A DNA stretch of 64,000 nt from Bacillus tianshenii (GTDB taxonomy: Bacteria > Bacillota > Bacilli > Bacillales > Bacillaceae_N): contig CP129018.1 of assembly GCA_020524525.2 (NCBI GenBank), positions 992,001 through 1,056,000 on the forward strand, in the 5' to 3' direction. The translations under genes were made by a program, and so were the position numbers. This document shows, in pieces, positions 42,109-51,425 of the stretch. Positions within the stretch are counted from its first letter, which is position 1. Every line of letters begins with the position of its first letter. Below the pieces are notes generated by a model that was given only the letters and a program-made list of their open reading frames with translations, ran no database searches and was not told where the DNA came from.

Positions 42109-43065
42109 ATGACGAAGATTGTTTTTATGGGAACACCTGACTTTGCTGTACCTGTACTGCAAAAAATCATTGAAGACGGCTATGAGGTCGCTGCCGTTGT
42201 CACACAGCCTGACCGCCCGAAAGGACGAAAGCGTGTGATGACGCCTCCTCCTGTGAAAGTCGAGGCAGAAAAACATCACATACCTGTTCTGCAGCCTGAG
42301 AAAATTCGTGAAGCAAGCGAATTACAACAAGTGCTTGATTATGAACCTGACTTAATTGTTACGGCGGCATTCGGTCAAATTTTACCGAAAGAGCTGCTGG
42401 AAGCGCCGAAGTTTGGCTGTATTAACGTTCACGCTTCACTGCTTCCGAAGCTGCGTGGCGGGGCGCCGATTCACTATGCGATCCTTGAAGGACATGAGAA
42501 ATCAGGCGTTACGATTATGTATATGGTTGAAAAGCTTGACGCGGGTGATATGCTGTCACAAGTGGAAGTACCGATTACGGAAACAGATGATGTCGGCAGC
42601 CTGCATGACAAACTAAGTGAAGCAGGGTCAGCCTTATTGAGTGAAACGATTCCACTTTTGCTTGAAAATAAGCTTGAACCAAAGCCGCAAAATGAAGCGG
42701 ATGTTACATTTGCATGGAACATAAAACGTGAACAAGAAAAGATCGATTGGACAAACCAGGGTGAAACGATCTACAATCACGTGCGTGGCTTACGACCATG
42801 GCCTGCCGCTTTTACAACACTTGAAGGAAAAGTGATGAAGGTATGGGGAGCTGAAAAAGCCCATGCTTCAAAGGAAGCTGCACCAGGGGAGATCGTTCAA
42901 TTAGAGGAAGATGGTTTCATTGTCGCAACAGGTAATGAAACAGCAATTAAGGTAACAGAACTTCAGCCAGCTGGCAAGAAGCGAATGAGCGCAAAAGATT
43001 ATTTGCGTGGTGCAGGTTCTCACCTTGAAGTAGGAATGAAATTAGGAGATGACAATGAAAAATAA
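42109..43065 (+). CDS. fmt: Methionyl-tRNA formyltransferase
   Basis: Fmt formylates initiator Met-tRNA with 10-formyl-THF. The 318-residue protein has the N-terminal formyltransferase domain with [20 protein letters not shown] and the catalytic segment [19 protein letters not shown], then the C-terminal tRNA-binding domain ([15 protein letters not shown]). It directly follows priA; the def gene that lies between them in B. subtilis is absent. The 3' end overlaps rsmB by 11 bases. Confidence 0.97.
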   Translation: MTKIVFMGTPDFAVPVLQKIIEDGYEVAAVVTQPDRPKGRKRVMTPPPVKVEAEKHHIPVLQPEKIREASELQQVLDYEPDLIVTAAFGQILPKELLEAPKFGCINVHASLLPKLRGGAPIHYAILEGHEKSGVTIMYMVEKLDAGDMLSQVEVPITETDDVGSLHDKLSEAGSALLSETIPLLLENKLEPKPQNEADVTFAWNIKREQEKIDWTNQGETIYNHVRGLRPWPAAFTTLEGKVMKVWGAEKAHASKEAAPGEIVQLEEDGFIVATGNETAIKVTELQPAGKKRMSAKDYLRGAGSHLEVGMKLGDDNEK

Positions 43066-44395
43066 TGTACGGAATGTCAGCTTAGAGATTCTTGAAAAAA
43101 TCGAAAAGAATCAAAGCTATAGCAACTTATTATTAAACCAAGCGATCGAAAAATCAGGGCTCGACAGCAAGGATGCCCCACTGCTTACCGAAATCGTCTA
43201 CGGCACCATTCAACGGAAGCTTACGTTGGATTACTATTTAAAGCCTTTTGTAAAAAAAGCGAATAAAGTCCAATCATGGGTGCGCAATTTGCTGCGTTTG
43301 TCGGTCTATCAAATGGTCTATTTAGATCGAATTCCAGACCGTGCCGTCATTCATGAAGCAGTGGAAATTGCTAAAAAGCGCGGTCACAAAGGGATCTCCG
43401 GAATGGTGAATGGAGTATTACGAAGCATTCAGCGAAACGGTGTACCAAGCGTGGAAGACATACTAGACCCAGTCGAGCGAATCAGTGTTGCAACAAGTCA
43501 TCCGCGCTGGCTCGTTGAAAAATGGGTGAAGCAATACGGTGAAGAAACAACGAGGAAGATGTGTGAGCGTAATTTAGAAGCACCGCTTAATACGGCTCGC
43601 GTGAATGTGCAAAAGGCAAAGGTTGAAGAAGTGCTGGACATGTTAAAGGATGAAGGTATCGAAGCTGAAAAAGGAAAGCTTTCAGAAGATGCAATCGTTG
43701 TGAAGGCTGGAAGCATCGCAAAAACAAGCCTTTTTAAAGAAGGGATTGTCAGCATTCAAGATGAAAGCTCCATGCTTGTGGCACGAGCACTTGATATAGC
43801 TCCAGGACAAACAGTGCTTGATGCATGTGCTGCACCAGGAGGAAAGACAACGCATATTGCCGAACGTCTACAAGGGGAAGGTAGAGTACTATCTGTCGAC
43901 CTTCACGAGCATAAAGTCAAGCTGATTGCACAGCAGGCTGCACGCCTCGGCTTAGAAAATGTAGACGCGATGCAAGCAGACAGCCGTCATTTAGATGAAA
44001 AATTGGCTGGTGAAACGTTTGATCGTGTGTTAGTCGATGCGCCTTGCAGCGGCTTTGGGGTAATGCGTCGAAAGCCTGATATAAAATATTCAAAAACAGG
44101 CGAAGATGTTTGTAGACTTGCTGAAATCCAGCAGTCAATTTTACGTGCGGCTAGTCAACTTGTGAAGCCGGGTGGACTGCTCGTCTATAGTACGTGTACA
44201 ATCGATACAGAAGAGAACGACAACGTCGTCGATGCATTTTTGCAGCAAAACGACAACTTTGAACGAGACGTTACACTTTCAGAACGGATGCCGCGTATGT
44301 TACAAACGAAATGCGGTGAAGGGAACGTACAAATTTTCCCGCATGAATATGATAGTGACGGCTTTTTCATTGCAACATTACGAAAGAAGGTGTAA
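43055..44395 (+). CDS. rsmB: 16S rRNA m5C967 methyltransferase RsmB
   Basis: RsmB methylates C967 (E. coli numbering) of 16S rRNA. The ATG at 43055, six bases after AGGAG, gives 446 residues. An N-terminal NusB-like domain (residues 1-135) is followed by the SAM site [17 protein letters not shown] near residue 252 and the two catalytic cysteine motifs [16 protein letters not shown] and VYSTCTID. It overlaps fmt and precedes rlmN by five bases. Confidence 0.95.
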   Translation: MKNNVRNVSLEILEKIEKNQSYSNLLLNQAIEKSGLDSKDAPLLTEIVYGTIQRKLTLDYYLKPFVKKANKVQSWVRNLLRLSVYQMVYLDRIPDRAVIHEAVEIAKKRGHKGISGMVNGVLRSIQRNGVPSVEDILDPVERISVATSHPRWLVEKWVKQYGEETTRKMCERNLEAPLNTARVNVQKAKVEEVLDMLKDEGIEAEKGKLSEDAIVVKAGSIAKTSLFKEGIVSIQDESSMLVARALDIAPGQTVLDACAAPGGKTTHIAERLQGEGRVLSVDLHEHKVKLIAQQAARLGLENVDAMQADSRHLDEKLAGETFDRVLVDAPCSGFGVMRRKPDIKYSKTGEDVCRLAEIQQSILRAASQLVKPGGLLVYSTCTIDTEENDNVVDAFLQQNDNFERDVTLSERMPRMLQTKCGEGNVQIFPHEYDSDGFFIATLRKKV

Positions 44396-44400
44396 ACATC

Positions 44401-45492
44401 ATGGAACAACAGCTGCGCTCAAGCAAAAATGATAAGCAGATTGAACATAAACCCTCAATTTACACCCTGCAATTTCATGAAATGCAGGAGAAGTTAAAAG
44501 AATGGGGCGAACCAAAATTTCGTGCAACCCAGATCTTTGAATGGTTGTATCAAAAGCGTGTAACAAGCTTTGAGGAAATGACAAACTTATCAAAAGGATT
44601 ACGCGACCGTTTGTCGAATGAGTTTGAGATTACGACGTTAAAAACAATTATTCAGCAGACCGCAACAGATGGTACGATTAAGTTTTTATTTGAAATGAAA
44701 GACGGTTATTCAATTGAAACGGTCCTCATGCGCCATGATTACGGCAACTCTGTTTGTGTCACAACACAAGTCGGCTGTCGGATCGGGTGTAACTTCTGTG
44801 CTTCAACACTTGGTGGTCTGAAGCGAAACTTAGAAGCTGGTGAGATTGTCGCACAAGTTGTCAAAGTACAGCAGGCATTAGATGAAATGGACGAGCGTGT
44901 CAGCTCAGTCGTTATTATGGGAATAGGTGAGCCATTTGATAACTATGACAGCATGATGTCTTTCCTACGAATCATTAACGACGACAAAGGAATTAATATT
45001 GGTGCACGCCATATTACCGTTTCCACAAGCGGGATTATTCCACGTATTTATGACTTTGCGAATGAAGGAATGCAAATTAACTTTGCCCTTTCTCTACATG
45101 CGCCTAACTCTGAACTACGTACACGTTTAATGCCAATTAACAAGGCGTATAAGCTGCCTGAATTAATGGATTCGATCCGTTATTACGTAGACAAAACTGG
45201 ACGTCGTGTTACATTTGAATATGGATTGTTTGGCGGTGTAAATGACCAAGCAGAACATGCAGAAGAACTGGCAGATTTAATTAAAGATTTGAAATGTCAC
45301 GTCAATTTAATTCCTGTTAACTATGTGCCTGAACGTGATTATGTCCGAACACCGCGTGAACAAATTTTTGAGTTTGAACGAATTCTCAAAAAGCGTGGTA
45401 TTAATGCAACAATCAGACGTGAGCAAGGGTCTGACATTGATGCTGCGTGTGGGCAATTGCGCGCGAAGGAGCGCGAAGAAGAGACGAGGTGA
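44401..45492 (+). CDS. rlmN: Dual-specificity rRNA/tRNA m2A methyltransferase RlmN
   Basis: RlmN is a radical SAM enzyme making 2-methyladenosine at 23S rRNA A2503 and some tRNAs. The 363-residue protein has the cluster motif [11 protein letters not shown] (CxxxCxxC) near residue 123, [11 protein letters not shown] and the C-terminal cysteine in AACGQLRA that takes part in methyl transfer. The second conserved Cys is in the radical SAM domain (VNLIPVNYV is the neighbouring segment). AAGAAGGTG precedes the start. Confidence 0.96.
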   Translation: MEQQLRSSKNDKQIEHKPSIYTLQFHEMQEKLKEWGEPKFRATQIFEWLYQKRVTSFEEMTNLSKGLRDRLSNEFEITTLKTIIQQTATDGTIKFLFEMKDGYSIETVLMRHDYGNSVCVTTQVGCRIGCNFCASTLGGLKRNLEAGEIVAQVVKVQQALDEMDERVSSVVIMGIGEPFDNYDSMMSFLRIINDDKGINIGARHITVSTSGIIPRIYDFANEGMQINFALSLHAPNSELRTRLMPINKAYKLPELMDSIRYYVDKTGRRVTFEYGLFGGVNDQAEHAEELADLIKDLKCHVNLIPVNYVPERDYVRTPREQIFEFERILKKRGINATIRREQGSDIDAACGQLRAKEREEETR

Positions 45493-45498
45493 CTTGAA

Positions 45499-46254
45499 TT
45501 GATAGCAGCGTTTGAAAGCGACAGGGGAAAAGTGAGAGCGCACAATGAAGATGCCGGCGGCGTATTTTTTAATACAGCTGCTGGCACTTGTCTTGCGCTT
45601 GTAGCTGATGGAATGGGTGGACATCAGGCTGGTGATGTAGCAAGCAGTATGGCTGTGAAACAGCTTGTTCAAGAATGGGAAAAAATTGAAGAATTCCCAG
45701 GTGTGGCAGAAGCAGAAGAGTGGTTGAAAACTGCCATTGAAGACGTCAACACGTCGTTATTTCAATATTCTCAAGCTCATGATGAGTGCAAAGGTATGGG
45801 GACAACGATCGTTTCTGCGCTGTGCTGTGGAGAATTTGCAGTGGTTGCCCATATTGGTGACAGCCGCTGTTACATAAAAAATAACAACGGGTTTTCACAA
45901 GTGACAAGTGATCATTCGCTCGTAAATGAACTTGTCCGTTCAGGGCAAATTTCGCAAGAAGACGCAGAGCATCATCCACGCAAAAATGTTCTAATGCGTG
46001 CCCTTGGGACAGAAGCGCATGTGAAGGTTGATAGTAAAACGGTCACATGGGAAGAAGGGGATTACCTTTTACTTTGTTCTGACGGACTTACAAACAAAGT
46101 GAGTGACGAAGAAATTGCTGATGTTTTATCAGCAGATCTTTCAATTGAAGAGCAAGCGGCACAATTAACCAACAAAGCAAATGATGGCGGCGGTGAAGAC
46201 AACATTACCGTTGCAGTTGTCCAGCATCTTAGAAGGGAACAGGGAAGCGAGTGA
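45499..46254 (+). CDS. prpC: PP2C-type Ser/Thr protein phosphatase PrpC
   Basis: PrpC removes phosphate from PrkC targets such as EF-G and YkwC-type proteins, opposing PrkC. The TTG at 45499, six bases after GAGGTGA, gives 251 residues. PP2C metal ligands are in RAHNEDAGG, ADGMGGHQAGDVAS and SDGLTNKVSDEE, and in GGEDNITVAVV near the C-terminus. It is followed by prkC after six bases, the usual phosphatase-kinase pair. Confidence 0.95.
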   Translation: MIAAFESDRGKVRAHNEDAGGVFFNTAAGTCLALVADGMGGHQAGDVASSMAVKQLVQEWEKIEEFPGVAEAEEWLKTAIEDVNTSLFQYSQAHDECKGMGTTIVSALCCGEFAVVAHIGDSRCYIKNNNGFSQVTSDHSLVNELVRSGQISQEDAEHHPRKNVLMRALGTEAHVKVDSKTVTWEEGDYLLLCSDGLTNKVSDEEIADVLSADLSIEEQAAQLTNKANDGGGEDNITVAVVQHLRREQGSE

Positions 46255-46260
46255 TGTGCA

Positions 46261-48351
46261 TTGCTCACAGGTAAACGTTTAAGCGGTCGGTATCATATTG
46301 AACGGATGATCGGCGGCGGAGGTATGGCACATGTCTATTTGGCGTATGATGACATTTTAAATCGGGAAGTTGCCGTGAAAGTGCTGCGGCCTGATTTTGC
46401 AGATAATGAAGAGTTTATTGAACGTTTCCATCGCGAAGCACAAGCTGCAACAAGTTTATCGCATCCAAATATCGTAAATATTTATGATGTCGGGGAAGAA
46501 GACGGCATCTATTTTATGGTGATGGAGTACGTGGATGGGACAACCTTGAAACAATCGATTCAGCAACGTGGTGCTTTTTCGATCGAAGACAGCCTTCATA
46601 TTATGCAGCAAATGACGTCTGCCATTCAACACGCCCATGAAAACCAAATCGTACACCGTGATATTAAGCCGCATAATATTTTAATTGATGACCATGGGAA
46701 CGTGAAAATAACTGATTTCGGGATTGCGATGGCGCTAAGTGCAACATCCATTACCCAGACAAACTCTGTGCTCGGCTCTGTGCATTATTTATCACCGGAG
46801 CAGGCTAGAGGTGGAATGGCCAATAAAAAATCAGACATCTATTCACTTGGAGTCGTTATGTTTGAACTGCTTACAGGCAGACTTCCGTTTTCAGGAGAAT
46901 CAGCGGTTTCGATTGCTCTCAAGCATTTGCAATCTGAAACACCTTCACCACGAAGATGGAATGACCAAATCCCGCAGAGTGTAGAGAATATTATTTTGAA
47001 AGCAACCGCGAAAGACCCGTTTCACCGCTATGAAAGCACTGAAGAAATGCAAGAAGATTTGAAGACAGCCCTTCAACCTGAACGGTTAAATGAGCCGAAA
47101 TTTGTTCTGCCTGACGATGATGAGCAAACAAAAGCCATTCCAGTTGTAACAGATTTGCCGCAGGAAGGGACGCATGAGGAAACCATTGTTCACCAAACTC
47201 AAGAAAAGCCATCAAATGAAGTCAAGAAACCAAAGAAGAAAAAGGAAAAGCGTTGGGTATGGCTTACGGTTCTGTTAGCCATTTTGCTTATTGGAGGCGC
47301 TGTAGCCGCTTTTACACTTCCTTCAATGTTTGAAGAAGAACAGGTTGAAATTCCTGATGTGAAAGGAAAAGATGCAACAGAGGCTGTTACAATGCTTCAA
47401 AATGCTGGGCTTCAAGTGAAAACGGAAAAGCAGGTTCATCAAAGTATACCAGAGGACCATGCAATACGAACGGAACCAGCTGCTGGCTTTACCGTGAAAA
47501 AAGGATTTGAAGTGACGTTATTTGAAAGCCTTGGAAAAGAAAAAGTCGAATTTGAAGATTATGTCGGCCGTGATCTAGAAGAAGCGAAACGGGATTTGCG
47601 TTTAAAAGGAATTAATGTTGAGAAAAACTTAATTACAATTTCTGTTGAAAGCGATTTACCAGAAAATCAAATTGTCACTCAACGTCAGCCGACACCTGGC
47701 GAGAAAATCAGCCCAGATGAGCTTGAAGAAACAGTTGTCATCTTTGAAATTAGTGAAGGGCCGAAAGTAAGCATCCCGGATATGAATGGCTGGACGGAAG
47801 AGAAAGCTAACCAATTTGCAAAGGAAAATGGTTTGACAATCGGGAAGGTTGATCGACAATACTCTGAGGAAGTCGCTGAAGGCCATGTCATAAGTCAAAC
47901 ACCAAGTGCGAATACGGAAGTGAAAAAAGGAGCCACAGTTGATTTGACTCTCTCGAAAGGACCGAGTCCAAAGACTACAACTGTCACGAAGGTTATTCCT
48001 TATGACAGCGAGGCCCCTGAAGAAAAACAACGTATTGACGTTTACATCAAGGATGTGGACAATAACATTGAAGACGTTGCCCTAACAGAATATATGACAG
48101 AATCAAAAGCCATTTCTTTCGATGTTCAAGTTCCATATAAAGGTGAAGCATCTTATAAGATTTATGTGAACGGAAGTTTTTTTGAAGGAAATAGTGTAAA
48201 ATATAGTGCCGTGCAGAGTGCCGAACAAAATACAGAACCAGCTCCTAAGCAAGAGCAGGAGCAAAATCAAAACCAAAACGAAGGTGAAGAAAAACAAAGT
48301 TCACCATCTGAAACAGAGCAGGCACCAGAAGAGCAGCCACAAGAAGAATGA
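46261..48351 (+). CDS. prkC: Ser/Thr protein kinase PrkC with PASTA domains
   Basis: PrkC senses muropeptides and cell-wall precursors and signals growth and spore germination. The TTG start gives 696 residues. The kinase domain (1-275) has the glycine loop IGGGGMAHVYLA, Lys40 in VAVKVLRP, the catalytic HRDIKPHNIL near residue 132 and DFGIAMALS. A basic juxtamembrane segment precedes one membrane span (VWLTVLLAILLIGGAVAAF, near 333). Three PASTA repeats follow (about 363-565), then an Ig-like region. The Gln/Glu-rich tail (KQEQEQNQNQNEGEEKQ) is longer than in B. subtilis. Confidence 0.96.
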   Translation: MLTGKRLSGRYHIERMIGGGGMAHVYLAYDDILNREVAVKVLRPDFADNEEFIERFHREAQAATSLSHPNIVNIYDVGEEDGIYFMVMEYVDGTTLKQSIQQRGAFSIEDSLHIMQQMTSAIQHAHENQIVHRDIKPHNILIDDHGNVKITDFGIAMALSATSITQTNSVLGSVHYLSPEQARGGMANKKSDIYSLGVVMFELLTGRLPFSGESAVSIALKHLQSETPSPRRWNDQIPQSVENIILKATAKDPFHRYESTEEMQEDLKTALQPERLNEPKFVLPDDDEQTKAIPVVTDLPQEGTHEETIVHQTQEKPSNEVKKPKKKKEKRWVWLTVLLAILLIGGAVAAFTLPSMFEEEQVEIPDVKGKDATEAVTMLQNAGLQVKTEKQVHQSIPEDHAIRTEPAAGFTVKKGFEVTLFESLGKEKVEFEDYVGRDLEEAKRDLRLKGINVEKNLITISVESDLPENQIVTQRQPTPGEKISPDELEETVVIFEISEGPKVSIPDMNGWTEEKANQFAKENGLTIGKVDRQYSEEVAEGHVISQTPSANTEVKKGATVDLTLSKGPSPKTTTVTKVIPYDSEAPEEKQRIDVYIKDVDNNIEDVALTEYMTESKAISFDVQVPYKGEASYKIYVNGSFFEGNSVKYSAVQSAEQNTEPAPKQEQEQNQNQNEGEEKQSSPSETEQAPEEQPQEE

Positions 48352-48381
48352 TTGAAAATGTAAAGACATGAGGAGGCTTCC

Positions 48382-49263
48382 ATGCAGGAAGGAAAGATTA
48401 TTAAAGCGTTAAGTGGGTTTTATTACGTTCATTCCGGCCAAACGATTACGCAGTGCCGCGGCCGGGGCGTCTTCAGAAAGCAGAAGATTACACCGCTTGT
48501 CGGCGATCATGTCAAATTTGAAGCGGAAAATGAACAAGAAGGTTATATTCTTGACGTAAGTGAGCGGAAGAATGAGCTCGTCCGTCCTCCGATCGCGAAT
48601 GTCGATCAAGCGATTCTCGTTTTTTCAGCGGTAGAGCCAGACTTTAGCTCCGCATTGCTTGACCGTTTTCTCGTTCTAGTAGAAGCCAACCATATTGAAC
48701 CGCTGATCTGTATTACGAAAATGGATTTGGCAGATGAACAGCAAGTCTCACGCATTGAGCAATATGCCGAGGATTACAAAAAAATCGGTTATCCTGTTCT
48801 GTTAACATCTGCTGAAACGACAGAAGGCTTAGATATTCTTGGTCCGTATCTAGAAGATAAAATTTCTGTATTTGCAGGGCAGTCAGGTGTTGGTAAATCA
48901 TCGCTGTTGAATGCATTAAAGCCAGGTCTTGCCCTTGAAACAGCACATATCTCAGCAAGCCTAGGACGCGGCCGTCATACGACCCGGCATGTGGAGCTTA
49001 TTCCATATCACTCCGGGCTGGTCGCAGATACACCTGGTTTTAGCTCACTTGAGTTCCTAGGAATTGAGTCAATTGATCTTGCTGATTATTTTCCAGAGAT
49101 GCTGCGGCTGTCTCCTGAGTGTAAGTTCAGAGGCTGTACACATCTGGCTGAGCCGAAATGTGCGGTTAAAGCTGCGCTCGATGCAGGTGAGATTCCTAAC
49201 TACCGTTATGAACATTATCAAACTTTCTATCAAGAAATAAAAGAACGAAAGCCGAGGTATTAA
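48382..49263 (+). CDS. rsgA: Ribosome small subunit GTPase RsgA (CpgA)
   Basis: RsgA helps mature the 30S subunit and is a PrkC substrate in B. subtilis. The 293-residue protein has an N-terminal OB fold, then the circularly permuted GTPase order: CITKMDLAD (G4) near residue 111 before the P-loop AGQSGVGKSSLLNAL near 165 and DTPGF (G3) near 216. A zinc motif CKFRGCTHLAEPKC lies near 246. GAGGAGGC precedes the ATG. It lies directly after the prpC-prkC pair. Confidence 0.96.
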   Translation: MQEGKIIKALSGFYYVHSGQTITQCRGRGVFRKQKITPLVGDHVKFEAENEQEGYILDVSERKNELVRPPIANVDQAILVFSAVEPDFSSALLDRFLVLVEANHIEPLICITKMDLADEQQVSRIEQYAEDYKKIGYPVLLTSAETTEGLDILGPYLEDKISVFAGQSGVGKSSLLNALKPGLALETAHISASLGRGRHTTRHVELIPYHSGLVADTPGFSSLEFLGIESIDLADYFPEMLRLSPECKFRGCTHLAEPKCAVKAALDAGEIPNYRYEHYQTFYQEIKERKPRY

Positions 49264-49266
49264 AAA

Positions 49267-49914
49267 ATGGTTAAACTAGCACCATCGATTTTATCAGCTG
49301 ATTTTGCAAAATTGGGAGAAGAGATTAAAGATGTCGAACGAGGTGGGGCCGACTACATTCACGTTGATGTGATGGACGGTCATTTCGTTCCAAATATTAC
49401 GATTGGTCCGTTAATTGTCGATGCAATCCGTCCTGTAACAGACCTGCCGCTTGATGTTCACTTAATGATTGAAAATCCTGATCAATATATTCCTGAATTT
49501 GCAAAGGCTGGCGCAGATATTATTACCGTTCATGTCGAAGCATGTCCGCACTTACACCGAACGATACAGCTTATTAAGCAGCAAGGTGTGAAAGCAGGCG
49601 TTGTGCTTAACCCAGCTACACCAGTTGAAACGATTCAACATATTATTGAGGACCTAGACATGGTGCTGCTTATGACTGTAAACCCTGGTTTTGGCGGTCA
49701 GAAATTTATCGATTCAGTTGTACCGAAAATTAAGCGCGTCAAAGAACTTGTTGACGCAACAGGAAAAGACATCGAAATCGAGGTAGACGGCGGTGTTAAT
49801 CCTGAAACAGCGAAAATTGTGAAGGATGCAGGTGCTAATGTACTTGTAGCAGGCTCAGCTGTCTTCAATAAAGAAGACCGTCAAGCTGCAATGGAAGCGA
49901 TTCGTAACGCGTGA
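49267..49914 (+). CDS. rpe: Ribulose-phosphate 3-epimerase
   Basis: Rpe interconverts ribulose-5-phosphate and xylulose-5-phosphate in the pentose phosphate pathway. The 215-residue TIM barrel has [18 protein letters not shown], the metal/catalytic segment [16 protein letters not shown] near residue 34, [10 protein letters not shown], and [12 protein letters not shown] near 140. It follows rsgA by three bases. In B. subtilis thiN comes next; it is absent here, and a terminator follows. Confidence 0.97.
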   Translation: MVKLAPSILSADFAKLGEEIKDVERGGADYIHVDVMDGHFVPNITIGPLIVDAIRPVTDLPLDVHLMIENPDQYIPEFAKAGADIITVHVEACPHLHRTIQLIKQQGVKAGVVLNPATPVETIQHIIEDLDMVLLMTVNPGFGGQKFIDSVVPKIKRVKELVDATGKDIEIEVDGGVNPETAKIVKDAGANVLVAGSAVFNKEDRQAAMEAIRNA

Positions 49915-49920
49915 AAAAGG

Positions 49921-49952
49921 AGGCTGTGCAACTTTTTTGTTGCACAGCCTTT
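49921..49952 (+). terminator. Terminator of rpe
   Basis: A perfect 11-bp stem AGGCTGTGCAA/TTGCACAGCCT encloses CTTTTTTG. The T tract after the stem is short (TTCT). Confidence 0.65.
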
Positions 49953-50016
49953 CTATGTAGTGAAAAGATGGAAAGCAAAGAGAGTGTTCCCCCCTCCTTT
50001 CCGTTCCTTTTGGTAA

Positions 50017-50044
50017 GCATATTCTTCTAAAATGAAAATAAACT
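50017..50044 (+). promoter_or_regulatory. Candidate SigE promoter of spoVM
   Basis: GCATATT (50017-50023) fits the SigE -35 and AATAAACT (50037-50044) fits its -10 (CATACAMT, two mismatches), with 13 bases between. spoVM is SigE-dependent in B. subtilis. It would leave a leader of about 125 nt, in which I see nothing else. Confidence 0.5.
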
Positions 50045-50177
50045 GAAAGTGTCATTATTTCTAACTGCATTGAATAAAATGATGTGTAAGTGAAGAGCCA
50101 GTTTGTGGATGGTGCACTTTATAATAATGAATAACAGTTGAACTGAAGCAGATATACGCTGTGAAGGAGGGGGAAAG

Positions 50178-50258
50178 ATGAAATTCTATACGATTAAACT
50201 TCCTAAGTTTCTCGGCGGGGTAGTACGAGCGATTCTAGGGTCATTAAAAAAAGAATAG
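50178..50258 (+). CDS. spoVM: Stage V sporulation protein M
   Basis: SpoVM is a 26-residue amphipathic helix that recognises the convex curvature of the forespore outer membrane, recruits SpoIVA to start coat assembly, and is an FtsH substrate or inhibitor. The sequence begins MKFYTIKLPKFLGG and ends GSLKKE, differing from B. subtilis only by conservative changes. A very strong site (GAAGGAGGGGG) precedes the ATG. The last base of the TAG stop is the first base of a tandem structured repeat. Confidence 0.95.
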   Translation: MKFYTIKLPKFLGGVVRAILGSLKKE

Positions 50259-50488
50259 AAAAGCGAAGGCGCCTTGTTCAGGGGCGACCAGCATAAGACG
50301 AGTGCTGGCAGAAGGCGCTTTTTGCCTTCAGAAGCAATTGGCTTATGACTCGAGCCCCTAGGCGCCGCAGCTGGATCAAGAAAAGCGAAGGCGCCTTGTT
50401 CAGGGGCGACCAGCATAAGACGAGTGCTGGCAGAAGGCGCTTTTTGCCTTCAGAAGCAATTGGCTTATGACTCGAGCCCCTAGGCGCC
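50258..50488 (+). repeat. Tandem pair of type 1 structured repeats
   Basis: Units at 50258-50366 and 50380-50488 are identical over 109 bases with a 122-base period; the linker GCAGCTGGATCAA belongs to the first unit's 3' end. Each folds as GGCGCCT/AGGCGCC, GGGGC/GCCCC, CATAAG/CTTATG and an apical AGAAGGC/GCCTTC hairpin. Short reading frames here are not conserved in other copies. The gene-free interval between spoVM and rpmB holds only this and a terminator. Confidence 0.9.
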
Positions 50489-50523
50489 TGCACATTTCCG
50501 AATTAACGATCATTTTTCAAACG

Positions 50524-50564
50524 AAAAAAGCACCAATTTCCTTAGCCGGAAATGGTGCTTTTTC
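50524..50564 (-). terminator. Terminator of rpmB (possibly bidirectional)
   Basis: AAAAGCACCATTTCC-type arms pair around TTAGCC (one bulged base), with A residues on the left and T residues on the right, so it can act on both strands. Confidence 0.8.
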
Positions 50565-50612
50565 TATAGTCTTGCTGCATAAGGCAGACGAGCGACTATA
50601 TGTTGGTTTTTA

Positions 50613-50801
50613 TTATACACGTTCTACTTTTCCTGATTTAAGCGCACGAGCAGATACGTAAACACGTTTTGGTTTACCGTCTACCATGATGCGTACTTTT
50701 TGCAGGTTCGCACCAAACTTACGCTTAGAAGCGTTCATTGCGTGAGAACGGTTTTGGCCAGAACGACCTTTGCGTCCAGTTACAACACACTTTTTAGGCA
50801 T
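50613..50801 (-). CDS. rpmB: 50S ribosomal protein L28
   Basis: L28 is a component of the large ribosomal subunit. The 62-residue basic protein reads [20 protein letters not shown] and ends with [11 protein letters not shown]. The start is fixed by AAGGAGGG on the - strand; an in-frame GTG 30 bases upstream is not needed. Only two of the four zinc-ribbon cysteines seen in some L28 forms could remain; one Cys is visible. It is transcribed away from yloU, as in B. subtilis. Confidence 0.96.
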   Translation of the reverse strand: MPKKCVVTGRKGRSGQNRSHAMNASKRKFGANLQKVRIMVDGKPKRVYVSARALKSGKVERV

Positions 50802-51042
50802 GACATTCCCTCCTTGTATTTCATAAGCCACTACTTACTTGGGTTAGTATAACAAATATACGCGTGCAACAAAAGAAAGAATATCAAGGCATACTCCTTG
50901 ACATTCCTTGTTTATTCTAAAGCATTTTCGGTTATAGGTCAATGAAAAAGCCGCACTTCATTTGAAATTACTTTCAAAACAACATGTCTTATAGTAAAAT
51001 GACGATAGTCACAGCTCAAATCAACCATAAGGGGGCTTTTTC

Positions 51043-51405
51043 ATGTCGATTGAAATGAAAAACGAGCACGGAACAATTGATATATCAAATGAGGTTATCG
51101 CATCGATTGCTGGTGGTGCCGCAATGGATTGTTACGGTATCGTCGGAATGGCTTCCAAAAAGCAGTTGAAAGATGGTTTATCAGAAATTCTTCGCAAAGA
51201 AAACTTCACAAAAGGAATTATCGTTCGACGTGAAGAGGAAGGTCTTCATATCGAAATGTACATTATCGTAAGCTATGGTACGAAAATTTCCGAAGTCGCA
51301 CATAACGTACAGACACAAGTAAAATACACGTTGGATCAAACGCTAGGCTTGTCAGTTGATTCGATTAATATATTTGTACAAGGAGTTCGGGTAACGAATC
51401 CGTAA
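51043..51405 (+). CDS. yloU: Asp23/Gls24 family envelope stress protein YloU
   Basis: This Asp23/Gls24-type protein of 120 residues has the motifs IANEVIASIAGGAAMDCYGI (here ISNEVIASIAGGAAMDCYG) and VSYGTKISEVAHNVQTQVKY. Staphylococcal Asp23 lies at the membrane through partners and affects envelope stress; the role in Bacillus is open. It precedes the fatty acid kinase gene by 20 bases, the conserved arrangement. Confidence 0.93.
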   Translation: MSIEMKNEHGTIDISNEVIASIAGGAAMDCYGIVGMASKKQLKDGLSEILRKENFTKGIIVRREEEGLHIEMYIIVSYGTKISEVAHNVQTQVKYTLDQTLGLSVDSINIFVQGVRVTNP

Positions 51406-51425
51406 GAGAGTTAGGAGGAAGTTTT

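Noticed and set aside
50097-50125. SigA promoter for spoVM using TATAAT at 50120
   Set aside because: No -35 hexamer exists at 16-18 bases upstream; the SigE-type motif at 50017 fits the gene better.
50258-50488. CRISPR array
   Set aside because: There are only two long direct copies with no short repeat/spacer pattern, and the units are self-complementary structured repeats.
50186-50493. Overlapping minus-strand frames in the spoVM-rpmB interval
   Set aside because: They are translations of the tandem structured repeat; the repeated peptide only reflects the DNA duplication.
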